From contig NZ_JAHCDK010000004.1 in the NCBI RefSeq assembly GCF_018413465.1, forward strand, positions 62,001 to 126,000: a stretch of DNA of 64,000 nucleotides. The letters run 5' to 3'. Below, piece after piece: positions 54,989 through 64,000 of the stretch. The notes under the pieces were generated by a model that made no database searches, was not told where the DNA came from, and worked only from the letters and a program-made list of their open reading frames with translations. The translations under genes were made by a program, and so were the position numbers. The stretch's first letter is position 1. Each line of letters begins with the position of its first letter. Source of the DNA: Flavobacterium sp. CYK-55 (GTDB lineage Bacteria > Bacteroidota > Bacteroidia > Flavobacteriales > Flavobacteriaceae).

Positions 54989-54997
54989 TCAGCATAA

Positions 54998-55024
54998 AAA
55001 ATCCCGGCCTAAACCGGGATGTCT
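54998..55024 (+). terminator. Terminator after nth
   Basis: Stem atcccgg / ccgggat (55001-55020), followed by a T-rich stretch, 12 bp after the nth stop. Confidence 0.82.
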
Positions 55025-55025
55025 T

Positions 55026-55169
55026 TTAATTAGCAATGCTTTCTATTTTTAAGTTTCCCACTTTGATAAAGTGGAGTGCTTTTGAATAATTGAGTAAAAA
55101 AGAGATGGTTTCTTTTTTGGGTAACATGTTTGAAGTTGCTAATGTTTTCTTAGTGTAGAGTTTTGCCAT
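55026..55169 (-). CDS. Small ORF downstream of sigma factor
   Basis: 47 residues, ATG 55169 to TAA 55026. Begins MAKLYTKKTLATSN and continues LPKKETISFLLNYSKAL, ending LKIESIAN. It is basic with one amphipathic helix. It follows the sigma factor gene by 52 bp on the same strand. Composition and position make it a plausible small protein, but without comparison it could be a chance ORF. Confidence 0.55.
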   Translation of the reverse strand: MAKLYTKKTLATSNMLPKKETISFLLNYSKALHFIKVGNLKIESIAN

Positions 55170-55221
55170 AAAGCTGTTTTTGTGTTTACAACCTTACAAC
55201 GCAGCAACTTTTACATTATTG

Positions 55222-55806
55222 TTAATTGGTTAAAATAATTTGATGCTTATCAATTACTTTTCTCAAATTCATGAGCGCGTATCGCATACGACCCAAGGCC
55301 GTATTAATGCTAACACCCGTAATTTCTGAGATTTCTTTAAAACTCAAATCTTGATACATGCGCATCATGAGCACATCTTTCTGATCTTGTGGCAATTCTT
55401 CAATGAGTTTGCGCAAATCGCTTTCAACTTGCTCAACGATCATTTTGTTTTCAATAGTTGGATTGTTATCGCTCATGATGGAGAAGATAGAAAACTCTTC
55501 TGTTTCACGAAACATCGGCATTTTTTTGTTTCTTCTGAAATGATCGATGATTAAATTGTGGGCAATTCTCATGACCCAAGGCAAAAACTTTCCTTCTTCG
55601 TTGTACGAATTTGATTTTAACGTTTTGATGACTTTGATAAAAGTATCTTGGAATAAATCATCTGCCAAGTCGCGATCGGCTATTTTTGAGTAAATAAAAC
55701 CGTACACCTTAGACTGATGACGTTGAATTAATGTAGCCAAAGCAGACTCGTCGCCGGCTATATAATTCTTAACCAATAAAGCATCTGGGATTTGAACACT
55801 AGCCAT
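55222..55806 (-). CDS. ECF-type RNA polymerase sigma factor
   Basis: 194 residues. Region 2 has DLADDLFQDTFIKVIKTL and WVMRIAHNLIIDHFRR. Region 4 has LPQDQKDVLMMRMYQDLSFKEISEITGVSINTALGRMRYAL, a helix-turn-helix. No anti-sigma gene is adjacent; only a 47-residue ORF follows. Its regulon cannot be told from the sequence. Confidence 0.93.
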   Translation of the reverse strand: MASVQIPDALLVKNYIAGDESALATLIQRHQSKVYGFIYSKIADRDLADDLFQDTFIKVIKTLKSNSYNEEGKFLPWVMRIAHNLIIDHFRRNKKMPMFRETEEFSIFSIMSDNNPTIENKMIVEQVESDLRKLIEELPQDQKDVLMMRMYQDLSFKEISEITGVSINTALGRMRYALMNLRKVIDKHQIILTN

Positions 55807-56078
55807 AAAATTACCTTTTAGTTTTAATAATAAATTTGGAGAAATGTCTCTAAAAAGTAGTTTTACGTAATAGGCAATAGTGTTAAAGAATGATTAATTA
55901 TAATCCAAATATAGCATAAAGTTTTTCTCAAAAACAAATGAAGATTGAAACTTTAACAATTTTAATGCAATAATTCAATGAATATTAAATGCATTTTATC
56001 CAATTTAAATAATTGTTGTTGATGCAATTTTAACGAATGTACAGATTGACTTCCATAGAATTTCACGGCTGAATTATA

Positions 56079-56086
56079 TATCTTTG
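56079..56086 (+). promoter_or_regulatory. TAnnTTTG box for uvrA
   Basis: TATCTTTG, 17 bp before the uvrA ATG. A TTTG partner at normal spacing is not clear (an ATTG lies at 56045-56048). Confidence 0.45.
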
Positions 56087-56103
56087 CGCACATTTATTTT
56101 GCC

Positions 56104-58893
56104 ATGAAAACTGTTGATTTTTCGAAGCTCGAACCCCAAAAAAACATCTTGATCAAAGGTGCGCAAATGCACAACCTCAAAAATCTGGATGTGGCCATTC
56201 CGCGCAATAAACTCGTAGTAATTACCGGACTTTCAGGTTCCGGAAAATCATCTTTGGCTTTTGATACACTTTATGCTGAAGGGCAAAGACGTTATGTGGA
56301 GAGTTTATCATCGTATGCGCGTCAGTTTTTGGGCAGATTAGACAAACCCAAAGTTGAATACATCAAAGGGATCGCTCCGGCCATTGCCATTGAACAAAAA
56401 GTCAACACTACCAATGCGCGTTCAACGGTGGGCACTACCACTGAAATTTACGATTATCTCAAACTTTTGTTCGCCAGAATTGGCAAAACCTACTCTCCTA
56501 TTTCAGGACAAGAAGTCAAGAAAAACTCAGTCTCAGATGTAGTTGATGCCGTCAAAAATATGGAGATGGGCAGCAAATGGTTGCTTTTGGCTCCGATTCA
56601 ATTAGAAAAAGACCGAAAACTCGATGACAAGCTCAAAGTATTGTTGCAACAAGGTTTTGCTAGGATATTATCTAAAGGTGAAATGCTTCGTCTAGACGAA
56701 ATTGATTTGGCTTCGGTTGACAATAAAAATCTTTATTTAGTTGTTGATCGTATTATTGTTAAAGACGATGAAGAGTTCTACAACAGGCTTTCAGATGCTG
56801 TTCAAACTGCTTTTTTTGAAGGAAAAGGTTTCTGTCAACTAAACGCTTTAGATTCACCCGAAAAAATATCTTTCAGCCATAATTTTGAGTTGGATGGTAT
56901 GAGTTTTCTCGAACCGAATATTCATCTATTCAGCTTCAACAATCCTTATGGAGCCTGCCCTGTTTGCGAAGGTTATGGCAATATCATTGGGATTGATCCT
57001 GATCTGGTGGTGCCCAATACTTCTTTATCTATCTATGAAAACGCAATTTACCCTTGGCGCGGAGAAAGCATGAGTTGGTATCGCGATCAATTGGTGAACT
57101 CCGCTTATAAATTTGATTTCCCGATTCACAAACCTTATTTTGAACTCAGTACAGCACAAAAAGAGTTACTCTGGACAGGCAACAGCTATTTTCAAGGTTT
57201 GAATGATTTTTTTCAGGAACTTGAAGAGAAAAATTACAAAATTCAAAACCGCGTGATGCTTTCGCGCTACCGCGGAAAAACCACCTGCCACAGTTGTAAA
57301 GGCCGAAGATTAAGACCCGAAACATCATATGTAAAAGTAGGAGGGCAAACCATCTCAAATTTGGTAGATTTACCCATCAAACAATTGGTAGCGTTTTTTA
57401 AAAATCTAGAATTATCCGATTACGACCAAAAAGTGGCTAAACGATTACTGATTGAAATCAACAACCGATTGAAGTTTTTGTCTGAAGTAGGCCTTGAATA
57501 TTTGACACTCAACCGAAATTCAGCCACGCTTTCAGGCGGAGAATCGCAACGGATCAACTTGGCAACTTCATTGGGTAGTAGTTTGGTGGGCTCGATGTAT
57601 ATTTTAGATGAACCGAGTATTGGTCTTCATCCAAAAGATACGGAAAGGCTCATCAATGTTTTGCTTTCATTGCGCGATTTGGGCAACACGGTTTTGGTGG
57701 TTGAACACGACGAAGACATTATGAAAGCTGCTGATATGATTATTGATATTGGCCCAGAAGCCGGCACTTTTGGTGGAAAATTAGTAGCTCAAGGCACTTA
57801 TGCCGAAATATTAAAATCAGATTCCCTTACATCGCAATACCTCAGTGGACAGATGAAAATTTCTGTTCCGAGAAGTCGCCGCAAATCAAACAGTTATATT
57901 GATATTTTAGGCGCACGCGAGAACAATCTACAGAACATTGATGTGCGTTTCCCGTTAGAAATGCTCACGGTAATTACAGGTGTTTCAGGCAGCGGGAAAA
58001 GTACTTTGGTCAAAAAAATTCTCTATCCTGCTATTCAGCGAAAACTCGAAGGTGTAGGCGAAAAAGCCGGACAGTTTAGCGATATGCAAGGCTATTATCA
58101 CAAAATACATCACATTGAATATGTGGATCAAAACCCCATTGGTCGAAGCTCACGTTCAAATCCGGTGACGTATATCAAAGCTTATGATGACATTCGCGAT
58201 TTGTTTTCAAAAGAAAAACTGTCTAAAATTCGCGGTTATCAGCCCAAACATTTTTCGTTTAATGTTGATGGCGGCAGATGTGAAACTTGTAGCGGAGAAG
58301 GTAGCATCAATGTAGAAATGGTATTTATGGCCGACGTGCAATTGCCCTGCGATACTTGTGGCGGAAAACGTTTTAAGAAAGAAATCCTCGAAGTAAATTT
58401 TGAGGGTAAAAACATTGATGACATACTCTCGATGACTATTGATGACGCTGTTGATTTTTTTGAAACGCATAAGCAAACGAAAATTGTTCAAAAACTTCAA
58501 CCTTTGCGTGATGTAGGATTGGGTTATGTACAACTCGGTCAGTCATCTTCAACTTTATCAGGAGGCGAAGCACAGCGCATTAAGCTTGCCTCTTTTTTGG
58601 TTAAAGGAAATACCAAAGAAAAAGCCCTATTCATCTTTGACGAACCCACAACTGGGCTTCATTTTCACGATATCAAAAAACTATTGGCTTCATTTGATGC
58701 CCTGATTGAAAAAGGGCATTCGATTATAGTAATTGAGCACAACATTGATTTGATTAAATGTGCCGATTATATCATTGATTTAGGCCCTGAAGGCGGTGAA
58801 AACGGCGGAAACTTATTAGCTGTTGGAACACCAGAAGAAATTGTTCAAAATAAAAAATCAATTACCGGAAAATACCTTAAGGAAAAGCTCTAG
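56104..58893 (+). CDS. uvrA: UvrABC system protein A
   Basis: 929 residues, the damage-sensing ATPase of nucleotide excision repair. Two ABC modules: Walker A GLSGSGKSS (42-50) and a second GVSGSGKST; signatures TLSGGESQRINLA and TLSGGEAQRIKLA. Zinc-finger cysteines appear in CPVCEGYG, CHSCKGRR, CETCSGEG and CDTCGGKR. Overlaps the stop of the convergent next gene by 4 bp. Confidence 0.97.
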   Translation: MKTVDFSKLEPQKNILIKGAQMHNLKNLDVAIPRNKLVVITGLSGSGKSSLAFDTLYAEGQRRYVESLSSYARQFLGRLDKPKVEYIKGIAPAIAIEQKVNTTNARSTVGTTTEIYDYLKLLFARIGKTYSPISGQEVKKNSVSDVVDAVKNMEMGSKWLLLAPIQLEKDRKLDDKLKVLLQQGFARILSKGEMLRLDEIDLASVDNKNLYLVVDRIIVKDDEEFYNRLSDAVQTAFFEGKGFCQLNALDSPEKISFSHNFELDGMSFLEPNIHLFSFNNPYGACPVCEGYGNIIGIDPDLVVPNTSLSIYENAIYPWRGESMSWYRDQLVNSAYKFDFPIHKPYFELSTAQKELLWTGNSYFQGLNDFFQELEEKNYKIQNRVMLSRYRGKTTCHSCKGRRLRPETSYVKVGGQTISNLVDLPIKQLVAFFKNLELSDYDQKVAKRLLIEINNRLKFLSEVGLEYLTLNRNSATLSGGESQRINLATSLGSSLVGSMYILDEPSIGLHPKDTERLINVLLSLRDLGNTVLVVEHDEDIMKAADMIIDIGPEAGTFGGKLVAQGTYAEILKSDSLTSQYLSGQMKISVPRSRRKSNSYIDILGARENNLQNIDVRFPLEMLTVITGVSGSGKSTLVKKILYPAIQRKLEGVGEKAGQFSDMQGYYHKIHHIEYVDQNPIGRSSRSNPVTYIKAYDDIRDLFSKEKLSKIRGYQPKHFSFNVDGGRCETCSGEGSINVEMVFMADVQLPCDTCGGKRFKKEILEVNFEGKNIDDILSMTIDDAVDFFETHKQTKIVQKLQPLRDVGLGYVQLGQSSSTLSGGEAQRIKLASFLVKGNTKEKALFIFDEPTTGLHFHDIKKLLASFDALIEKGHSIIVIEHNIDLIKCADYIIDLGPEGGENGGNLLAVGTPEEIVQNKKSITGKYLKEKL

Positions 58894-59360
58894 TTTTCTT
58901 GTGAAGGCATATCAGGCGCATCATCAGCAAAGAAAAGATTGAAAACAAAAATCTTTACATAGCGCGTTTCATTGCTTTCAAATGAATAAGTAATTTTTTT
59001 TGCTTTAGGGTCAAGTGACAATTTTCCGCGCGCACTTTTAGAACGCAAAATCCAAGTTGCGACCCCTTCTTCATCTAACGAATAATTGACTATTGAACCG
59101 TGGTATAAACGGGTTTTTCCATCATCAGTTAGCGCTATAGCAATATACCCATTGCTTTTGGTGTTGATTTCACGTATATCGATAACAGAACTTTCATACT
59201 CTGTATCTTTCAAATCATAAGCTTCACGCTCTTGATTCCAAACATAAAACAAACGGCTATCTGAACTAAAACGACGCTGTTCATTGACCTTTACAGGAGT
59301 AGTTTGGGCATTTGAGAAAAAAACTACAAATAAGAAAACAGTACTGAGGATATACTTCAT
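58890..59360 (-). CDS. Secreted conserved protein
   Basis: 156 residues. Signal peptide ends FSNAQ. The beta-rich body has YVWNQEREAYDL, VIDIREINTKSNGYIAIALTDDGKTRLYHG and ATWILRSKSARGKLSLD. No recognised domain. Convergent with and overlapping the end of uvrA. Confidence 0.78.
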   Translation of the reverse strand: MKYILSTVFLFVVFFSNAQTTPVKVNEQRRFSSDSRLFYVWNQEREAYDLKDTEYESSVIDIREINTKSNGYIAIALTDDGKTRLYHGSIVNYSLDEEGVATWILRSKSARGKLSLDPKAKKITYSFESNETRYVKIFVFNLFFADDAPDMPSQEN

Positions 59361-59581
59361 GGGGTTGAAAAATTTTCGCCAAAAATATGAAAATTGATTG
59401 AATAGAAATGAGTTTGAGAAAAAAATACCTACCTACGTAAAAATCTATCTTTCTGATAATCTGAAACATAAAAACCTCCCGTTTTATTTTGTGGTTTAAA
59501 TCATCTTTTTTGGCATACCACTTGCAATTGGGTTAGCAACGGCCGAAATGAGTTTGGCCTTCACTTTAAACACGATGCCTT

Positions 59582-60118
59582 ATGAAAACAATTACTCTTT
59601 TGACCGCTGTTGTTTGGTTAACCGGAGCAGCAGCCTCAGCATCAACCCTTCGTTCTTTGACAAACAAAAACAATTATTTTGATGAGCCAATCACATTTAC
59701 CGAACGAGGAATTAAGTTTTACATTTTTACCGACGGTGGTTTTGATTTCAGTACAAATACTGAAGCAAGTTCAGAAGTAGTATACCGCAATGGTCGACGC
59801 CATTCAGAACCAAAAGGTGTTCGCATCACTCGAGATACACAAGGTCGTATCAGAAGTATTGGAAAAGTTTATATGAACTACGATGAACAAAACAGAATCA
59901 AAAGAATTGGTAGTGTATTTATGAATTACAACCGATTTGCTTTATCAGAAGTGGGTGGTTTGAGAATTATCTATAACTGTAGAGGTGAAATCACAAAAAT
60001 ACTAGGTTCTGTAAAAAGTTGTCAAACTTGGTATAATAGTTGTAACGATGATTCTAGTCATTTTGAAGAGTATTCTACGCACACTGGAACTTATTACAGA
60101 ACCGGTAAAGAAAGATGA
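59582..60118 (+). CDS. Secreted protein with internal repeat
   Basis: 178 residues. Signal peptide ends AAASAS. The middle repeats a motif: GRIRSIGKVYMNYDEQN and NRIKRIGSVFMNYNRF, preceded by PKGVRITRDTQ. The tail has a Cys-containing SCQTWYNSCNDD. Looks like small conserved flavobacterial proteins of unknown function. Followed by a terminator. Confidence 0.78.
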   Translation: MKTITLLTAVVWLTGAAASASTLRSLTNKNNYFDEPITFTERGIKFYIFTDGGFDFSTNTEASSEVVYRNGRRHSEPKGVRITRDTQGRIRSIGKVYMNYDEQNRIKRIGSVFMNYNRFALSEVGGLRIIYNCRGEITKILGSVKSCQTWYNSCNDDSSHFEEYSTHTGTYYRTGKER

Positions 60119-60145
60119 TAATAGTTAAAAATTGGGTTATTGATT

Positions 60146-60180
60146 AAATCCCGCTAATCAGAGCATTGGCGGGATTTTTT
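60146..60180. terminator. Terminator between secreted protein and flippase genes
   Basis: Stem aaatcccgc-t-aat / att-g-gcgggattt with loop cagagc and T-run, between convergent genes. Confidence 0.88.
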
Positions 60181-61649
60181 TATGTCTTTTTAAAAAACTT
60201 CATGGTTTTGTGATCTATTAAATCATTGATTTCGCTCGAAACTTGCCAACGATAATTTAGAAAAACATAAATCGGTACAATCAATGCTGACTTAGCTATA
60301 ATATTAACCAAAGGGTGAAAATTAAAATCCCAAAAATAAAACATCAAAAACACCAAGGCCATAATAACAAATGACTTAAGCGTATTGATTGTAAACGGAA
60401 ACAAATTCATCTTACGCACAACAAACCAAAGCTTAATTGTATTATAAATACAAACTGAAATGAGTGTTGCCCACGCAGCGCCTTCAATTCCATAAGGAGG
60501 AATCAAAAGCATGTTGAGACCAATCATCATAAAAACAAGCAACAAACCAAACATCAATACCCAACGATAATACTTTGTATTGAGAATAATAGCATTGTTG
60601 TTCCCGAGAATCACATCGTAAAATTTTGACAATCCAATAACAAAAACCACAGTGATTCCACCGCTGTAATCAGAAGGTATTAGCTCATATATTTGTCGGA
60701 TGTTGACAAAAATACCCAACATCACCATACCTCCGATCACCTGAAGAGTAATAGCACTTTTTTGATATAAATCCTGTAATTCTCTATGTTTGTTCTCGCC
60801 GATAAGTTTGGCTGTAATCGGATAAATAATTTGCAACATAGCCCGGCTCGGAACAGCAATAACCGTCGCGATAAAAATAGCTACTGAATAAAGCGCATTA
60901 CTGCTGATATCTCTGTAGGCCGGAATCATAACTTTATCAAAATCCATGAGTAATACAGCTACTCCACCCGACAGAATAATAAAAAACGAGTAACCAAAAA
61001 TCTCTTTACTGTTGTGTGGTAATTTAAAATGTAAACGCGGAGTTTTGACATACATCGCATAGGCTTTCATCACCAAAAATTGTATAATATATGCCCCCAA
61101 CAAGCCATAAATGAATCCATCTTTGGTCATCCAGTCAAAATGAACCGAAAACAGCATTCCCATCACCAACAGTCGAACCAAAACTTCACTAATAAAATTT
61201 CCTAAAACAGACTGCATGTGAACTTTGACCCAAGCATAATAAATCTCAAAATAGCCCATGCAAATACCAATAATCGGAATCAACCAAAAAAAGGGTTTTA
61301 TACCGGGGTTCTCGCTGATGACCCAATAAGCAATTTGATCATAAAAAGAATAAAAAGCAATCAGCAGTGGAATTATCAGCAAGAGCGGCATCCAAAGCAT
61401 GAAGCTTAAAAAAGTCTCCCGCTGTTGCTCATCACGGCAATTAGAATAAAACCGAATCAAAGTACTATGAACCCCAAAAGCCATAAGCGGCATCATAATG
61501 TTGGAAGCCGACAGTAAAAAGGCCACCATACCATAATGTGTTTTTCCTAAAAAATGAGTGTAGAAAAAAAGTGCATTGACCGCTCCAATGCCAAAACCCA
61601 GAAAAGTAATAATGGTATTTTTTATCGATTGACTTTGAACGATGCCCAT
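60180..61649 (-). CDS. Polysaccharide flippase (Wzx/MATE-like)
   Basis: 489 residues with about 12-14 spans. IKNTIITFLGFGIGAVNALFFY at the start, RAMLQIIYPITAKL in the middle, and IPPYGIEGAAWATLIS as in lipopolysaccharide/O-unit flippases. It moves undecaprenyl-linked sugar units across the inner membrane. Downstream of the glycosyltransferase gene by 12 bp on the same strand. Confidence 0.88.
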   Translation of the reverse strand: MGIVQSQSIKNTIITFLGFGIGAVNALFFYTHFLGKTHYGMVAFLLSASNIMMPLMAFGVHSTLIRFYSNCRDEQQRETFLSFMLWMPLLLIIPLLIAFYSFYDQIAYWVISENPGIKPFFWLIPIIGICMGYFEIYYAWVKVHMQSVLGNFISEVLVRLLVMGMLFSVHFDWMTKDGFIYGLLGAYIIQFLVMKAYAMYVKTPRLHFKLPHNSKEIFGYSFFIILSGGVAVLLMDFDKVMIPAYRDISSNALYSVAIFIATVIAVPSRAMLQIIYPITAKLIGENKHRELQDLYQKSAITLQVIGGMVMLGIFVNIRQIYELIPSDYSGGITVVFVIGLSKFYDVILGNNNAIILNTKYYRWVLMFGLLLVFMMIGLNMLLIPPYGIEGAAWATLISVCIYNTIKLWFVVRKMNLFPFTINTLKSFVIMALVFLMFYFWDFNFHPLVNIIAKSALIVPIYVFLNYRWQVSSEINDLIDHKTMKFFKKT

Positions 61650-61661
61650 ACAAATCGATTA

Positions 61662-62936
61662 TTAGAGTAAACTGGATAGTTTTTTGGTAAGACTCTGACG
61701 AGAATATTGATCAACGCCCACGGCATGTACACTCAAGTTTTTTTCAAGATACTTTGTATACCATTGTTTCAGAGTTTGTTTGATCTCCTCTTTAGCGGCA
61801 TAATCATAAAAAACACCGGTGTTGGTTTGTTGTATTATATTAGAAAAATCCGAACCTCTGGGTCCAATCGCAAGAATAGGCCTATTGGATATCATATATT
61901 CAAATAATTTACCCGGAATAATACTAATGGTATTGGCTGAATTTATTTCAATAAGCAACAGAACTTGTGACTTTCTCTGGTGAACTATTGCTTGCTGATG
62001 CGAAACATATCCCAGATTATTTACAAATTCACCCAAATTATAACTACCTATAGTATCTAAAACTTCTTTACTTACTGTACCTATAAGCTTAAGTTCTAAA
62101 TTTTGTGCAAAACCGGGAATCTCTTTAACCAAATCTGAAATGGCTTGCCAAAGATGCACAGGGTTTCGCTCAGATAAAAAAGAGCCGATATGTGCCAAAC
62201 TAAATTTTTCATCTAAAGTTTGCTTTGCCACCTTTTCCATATCAAAACCATTTGTAATTACGGTAATCGGTTGAACGGTTTTTTTCTCAAACTCAACTTT
62301 TGTACTCGGGCTGGTCACAATAATCTCATCTGCTAGGTTGAGCACTCTTTTTTCTAGCATTTTATGTTTGTAAGCAGCATTTTCTGATAAATGAAGTTTA
62401 TCGTGATACCCAATAGTAGTCCACGGATCTCGAAAATCAGCCAACCAACGCACTGAGAGTTGTTCTTTTAATTTTAAACCAATCAAATGTAAGCTATGTG
62501 GCGGACCAGTGGTAATAACCGTATCAATTTGATGTTCTTGAATATATTTTTTGAGATAACGAACTGAAGGTTTTACCCATAAAACCCGTGCATCAGGGAT
62601 AAATAAATTACCGCGAACCCACAATAAAAAACGATCAATTTGGGTTTGCTTACGCTCGTTAGGAATAATACCAGCACTGATTTTTTTAGTTTTATCCTTT
62701 GAAAAAAAAGAGGCCAAGGCATAAGGCTCAAAAATTCTCTGTTTTAAAACCGTCGTTTTTTCAGAAACTTCATCTAAAAGGTGCTCATCAATAATGGGAT
62801 AAGAAGGATTTTCAGGCACGTAAACAATGGGTTGAAACCCAAAATCAGGTAAATATTTCACAAATTTTAACCAACGCTGAACACCGGGTCCGCCTGCCGG
62901 AGGAAAGTAATAAGTGATGATCAGCACTTTTTTCAT
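61662..62936 (-). CDS. Family 4-type glycosyltransferase
   Basis: 424 residues. N-terminal YYFPPAGGPGVQRWLKF and LADFRDPWTTIGYH; the C-terminal GT-B domain has VITNGFD, IGSFLSERNP and IPGKLFEYMISNRPILAIGP. Resembles GT4 enzymes of surface polysaccharide synthesis. Sugar donor unknown. Lies between the YfhO-like gene and the flippase. Confidence 0.88.
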   Translation of the reverse strand: MKKVLIITYYFPPAGGPGVQRWLKFVKYLPDFGFQPIVYVPENPSYPIIDEHLLDEVSEKTTVLKQRIFEPYALASFFSKDKTKKISAGIIPNERKQTQIDRFLLWVRGNLFIPDARVLWVKPSVRYLKKYIQEHQIDTVITTGPPHSLHLIGLKLKEQLSVRWLADFRDPWTTIGYHDKLHLSENAAYKHKMLEKRVLNLADEIIVTSPSTKVEFEKKTVQPITVITNGFDMEKVAKQTLDEKFSLAHIGSFLSERNPVHLWQAISDLVKEIPGFAQNLELKLIGTVSKEVLDTIGSYNLGEFVNNLGYVSHQQAIVHQRKSQVLLLIEINSANTISIIPGKLFEYMISNRPILAIGPRGSDFSNIIQQTNTGVFYDYAAKEEIKQTLKQWYTKYLEKNLSVHAVGVDQYSRQSLTKKLSSLL

Positions 62937-62945
62937 GGTTAAAAT

Positions 62946-64000
62946 TTAGTTGTTTTGATCTTTGTGGGTAAACCAAAGTTTTTTTCTTTCAAAATACAAT
63001 CCGCCAACAATGAGCATCAACATTAAGGCTGAACTTCCTAAAGCTATTGAACTACCGGTTTTTACTACTTCAGGTTCAAACTTAAATTCAATTTTATGAT
63101 GACCCGCCGGAACTTGCATTGCACGCAAAACATAATCAACCCTAAAATGAGGTACTAATTTTCCGTCAAGATAAGCGTTCCATCCTTCGGCATAATACAT
63201 CTCAGAAAAAACAGCCAAGCCTGCATTTGTATTATTAGAAACGTAAGTTAAATGATTAGGCAAATATTGCGTGAGTTTGATTGAAGCCAGACTGTCTTTG
63301 ACAAACTCTTGTTCGGTGATGTTCAAATGTGCAAAATCATTCTTGTTTACTGCCGCAATATTTTTGGTATCGAGTTTATTTAAAATACGCATTTCTTCAT
63401 TGGCTGTGCTTACAAGGTGAAGCTTTTGAACAAACCAAGCGTTGCCATTGGCCATATCGTTAAGCATCGGAACAGCCGCTCCGGTTGAATCGGTTTGAAT
63501 GATGTACTTTACATTGAGCATATCCAAGACACCCATATTATTTTTGGCAATTTGATAATCAAAAAGTTGCTGCATTCTTCTGGGTTTTGCAGCGTGATAT
63601 CCACCAATTGAACTATGAAAATACGACGCTCTTGCACTACTCATGTTTCCGTCAATGTCAAAAACCCTAAAATGAGATTTATCGTTTTGAATCATTTGAT
63701 CGGCAGCATTTGGTGCAAACGGAGCATCAACTTCGTGGGCGCTCAAAAAGTCAGAGCTACTCACATAATTTCGGTCGATAAAAAACAAATCACCCACCAT
63801 AAAAATACCAATCAAAATAATCGCGCTGTTTTTTTGTATGCGCTCTTTTTGAAACAGCCAAAGTAAAACCGAAACAACCATCATGAAAAACCCACTGCGC
63901 AATAAATCAGCCATATACAATGATTTTCTGTCTGATCTGAGTGCTTCTACAAAGTCCGGTCCGTAGTTTTGTCGGTAGTAAGCATCCATTGGGCCTGCAT
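62946..64000 (-). CDS. YfhO-like membrane protein, N-terminus beyond window
   Basis: 351 codons visible; the frame is open to the right edge (reads ..AGPMDAYYRQ), so the ATG at 63989 is not the true start. Two membrane spans (about 30-50 and 55-72 of the visible part) precede a long extracytoplasmic domain with IDGNMSSARASYFHSSIGGYHAAKP and FSEMYYAEGWNAYLDGK. A final helix precedes a basic tail. YfhO-type proteins are putative glycosyltransferases of the cell envelope. Confidence 0.88.
   Translation of the reverse strand, partial: AGPMDAYYRQNYGPDFVEALRSDRKSLYMADLLRSGFFMMVVSVLLWLFQKERIQKNSAIILIGIFMVGDLFFIDRNYVSSSDFLSAHEVDAPFAPNAADQMIQNDKSHFRVFDIDGNMSSARASYFHSSIGGYHAAKPRRMQQLFDYQIAKNNMGVLDMLNVKYIIQTDSTGAAVPMLNDMANGNAWFVQKLHLVSTANEEMRILNKLDTKNIAAVNKNDFAHLNITEQEFVKDSLASIKLTQYLPNHLTYVSNNTNAGLAVFSEMYYAEGWNAYLDGKLVPHFRVDYVLRAMQVPAGHHKIEFKFEPEVVKTGSSIALGSSALMLMLIVGGLYFERKKLWFTHKDQNN

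Overview
The window looks like chromosome of a member of Bacteroidota, most likely family Flavobacteriaceae (Flavobacterium-like). Supporting signs are the AT-rich base composition, promoters of the form TTTG - about 17-22 nt - TAnnTTTG with little use of Shine-Dalgarno sites, many small lipoproteins and PorT-type outer-membrane proteins, a BatA/VWA membrane protein, a THUMP-type RNA methyltransferase, and family-typical neighbours such as rlmD with two DUF proteins, and acyl-CoA reductase, ferredoxin, serC and serA. Products were assigned by reading the translations, not by database search.

Layout. 1-7.9 kb: a cut-off repeat-containing lipoprotein, then a minus-strand group pabB-tilS-dsbD, lpd, and a His-rich lipoprotein. 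8-14 kb: rlmD with two envelope genes, a four-helix-bundle cassette enclosed by inverted repeats, two methyltransferases and a ZIP transporter. 14-18.4 kb: a repeat-rich gap, then a tightly overlapping murQ operon (murQ, two small membrane proteins, a pentapeptide-repeat protein, a DinB-like protein), a small lipoprotein and terC. 18.4-23.9 kb: topoisomerase IV genes parE and parC, separated by a PD-(D/E)XK-type GxxExxY gene embedded in repeats. 24-29.7 kb: the accessory part, with an outer-membrane protein, a DUF6438-type secreted protein, an AlbA/Schlafen-type ATP-binding protein and almost 1.5 kb of layered non-coding repeats. 29.7-40.4 kb: a FIST sensor with hybrid histidine kinase operon, ychF, a secreted CPD-domain protein, ferredoxin, acyl-CoA reductase, serC, serA and small conserved genes. 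40.4-55.8 kb: msrA, a LolD-like ATPase, a polytopic membrane protein, a TIGR02757 protein, a serine hydrolase, a DEAD-box helicase, BatA, a dihydroorotase-like pseudoenzyme, hydrolases, a 487-residue conserved protein, bcp, nth and an ECF sigma factor. 55.8-64 kb: uvrA, two small secreted proteins, and a minus-strand surface-polysaccharide group (YfhO-like protein, glycosyltransferase, flippase) running off the right edge.

Most coding content is ordinary housekeeping. The unusual material lies between genes. (i) Two cassette-like genes, four-helix bundle and GxxExxY nuclease, are each bracketed by their own inverted repeats directly at neighbours' stop codons. (ii) There are 16-bp, 7-bp and 151-bp repeat arrays at several intergenic sites. 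(iii) Three long imperfect hairpins have related architecture. (iv) An attC-like inverted pair follows the DUF6438 gene. (v) A non-coding segment near 28.9 kb has several complementary blocks in crossed, pseudoknot-like order. I saw no tRNA, rRNA, CRISPR array, complete insertion sequence or prophage.
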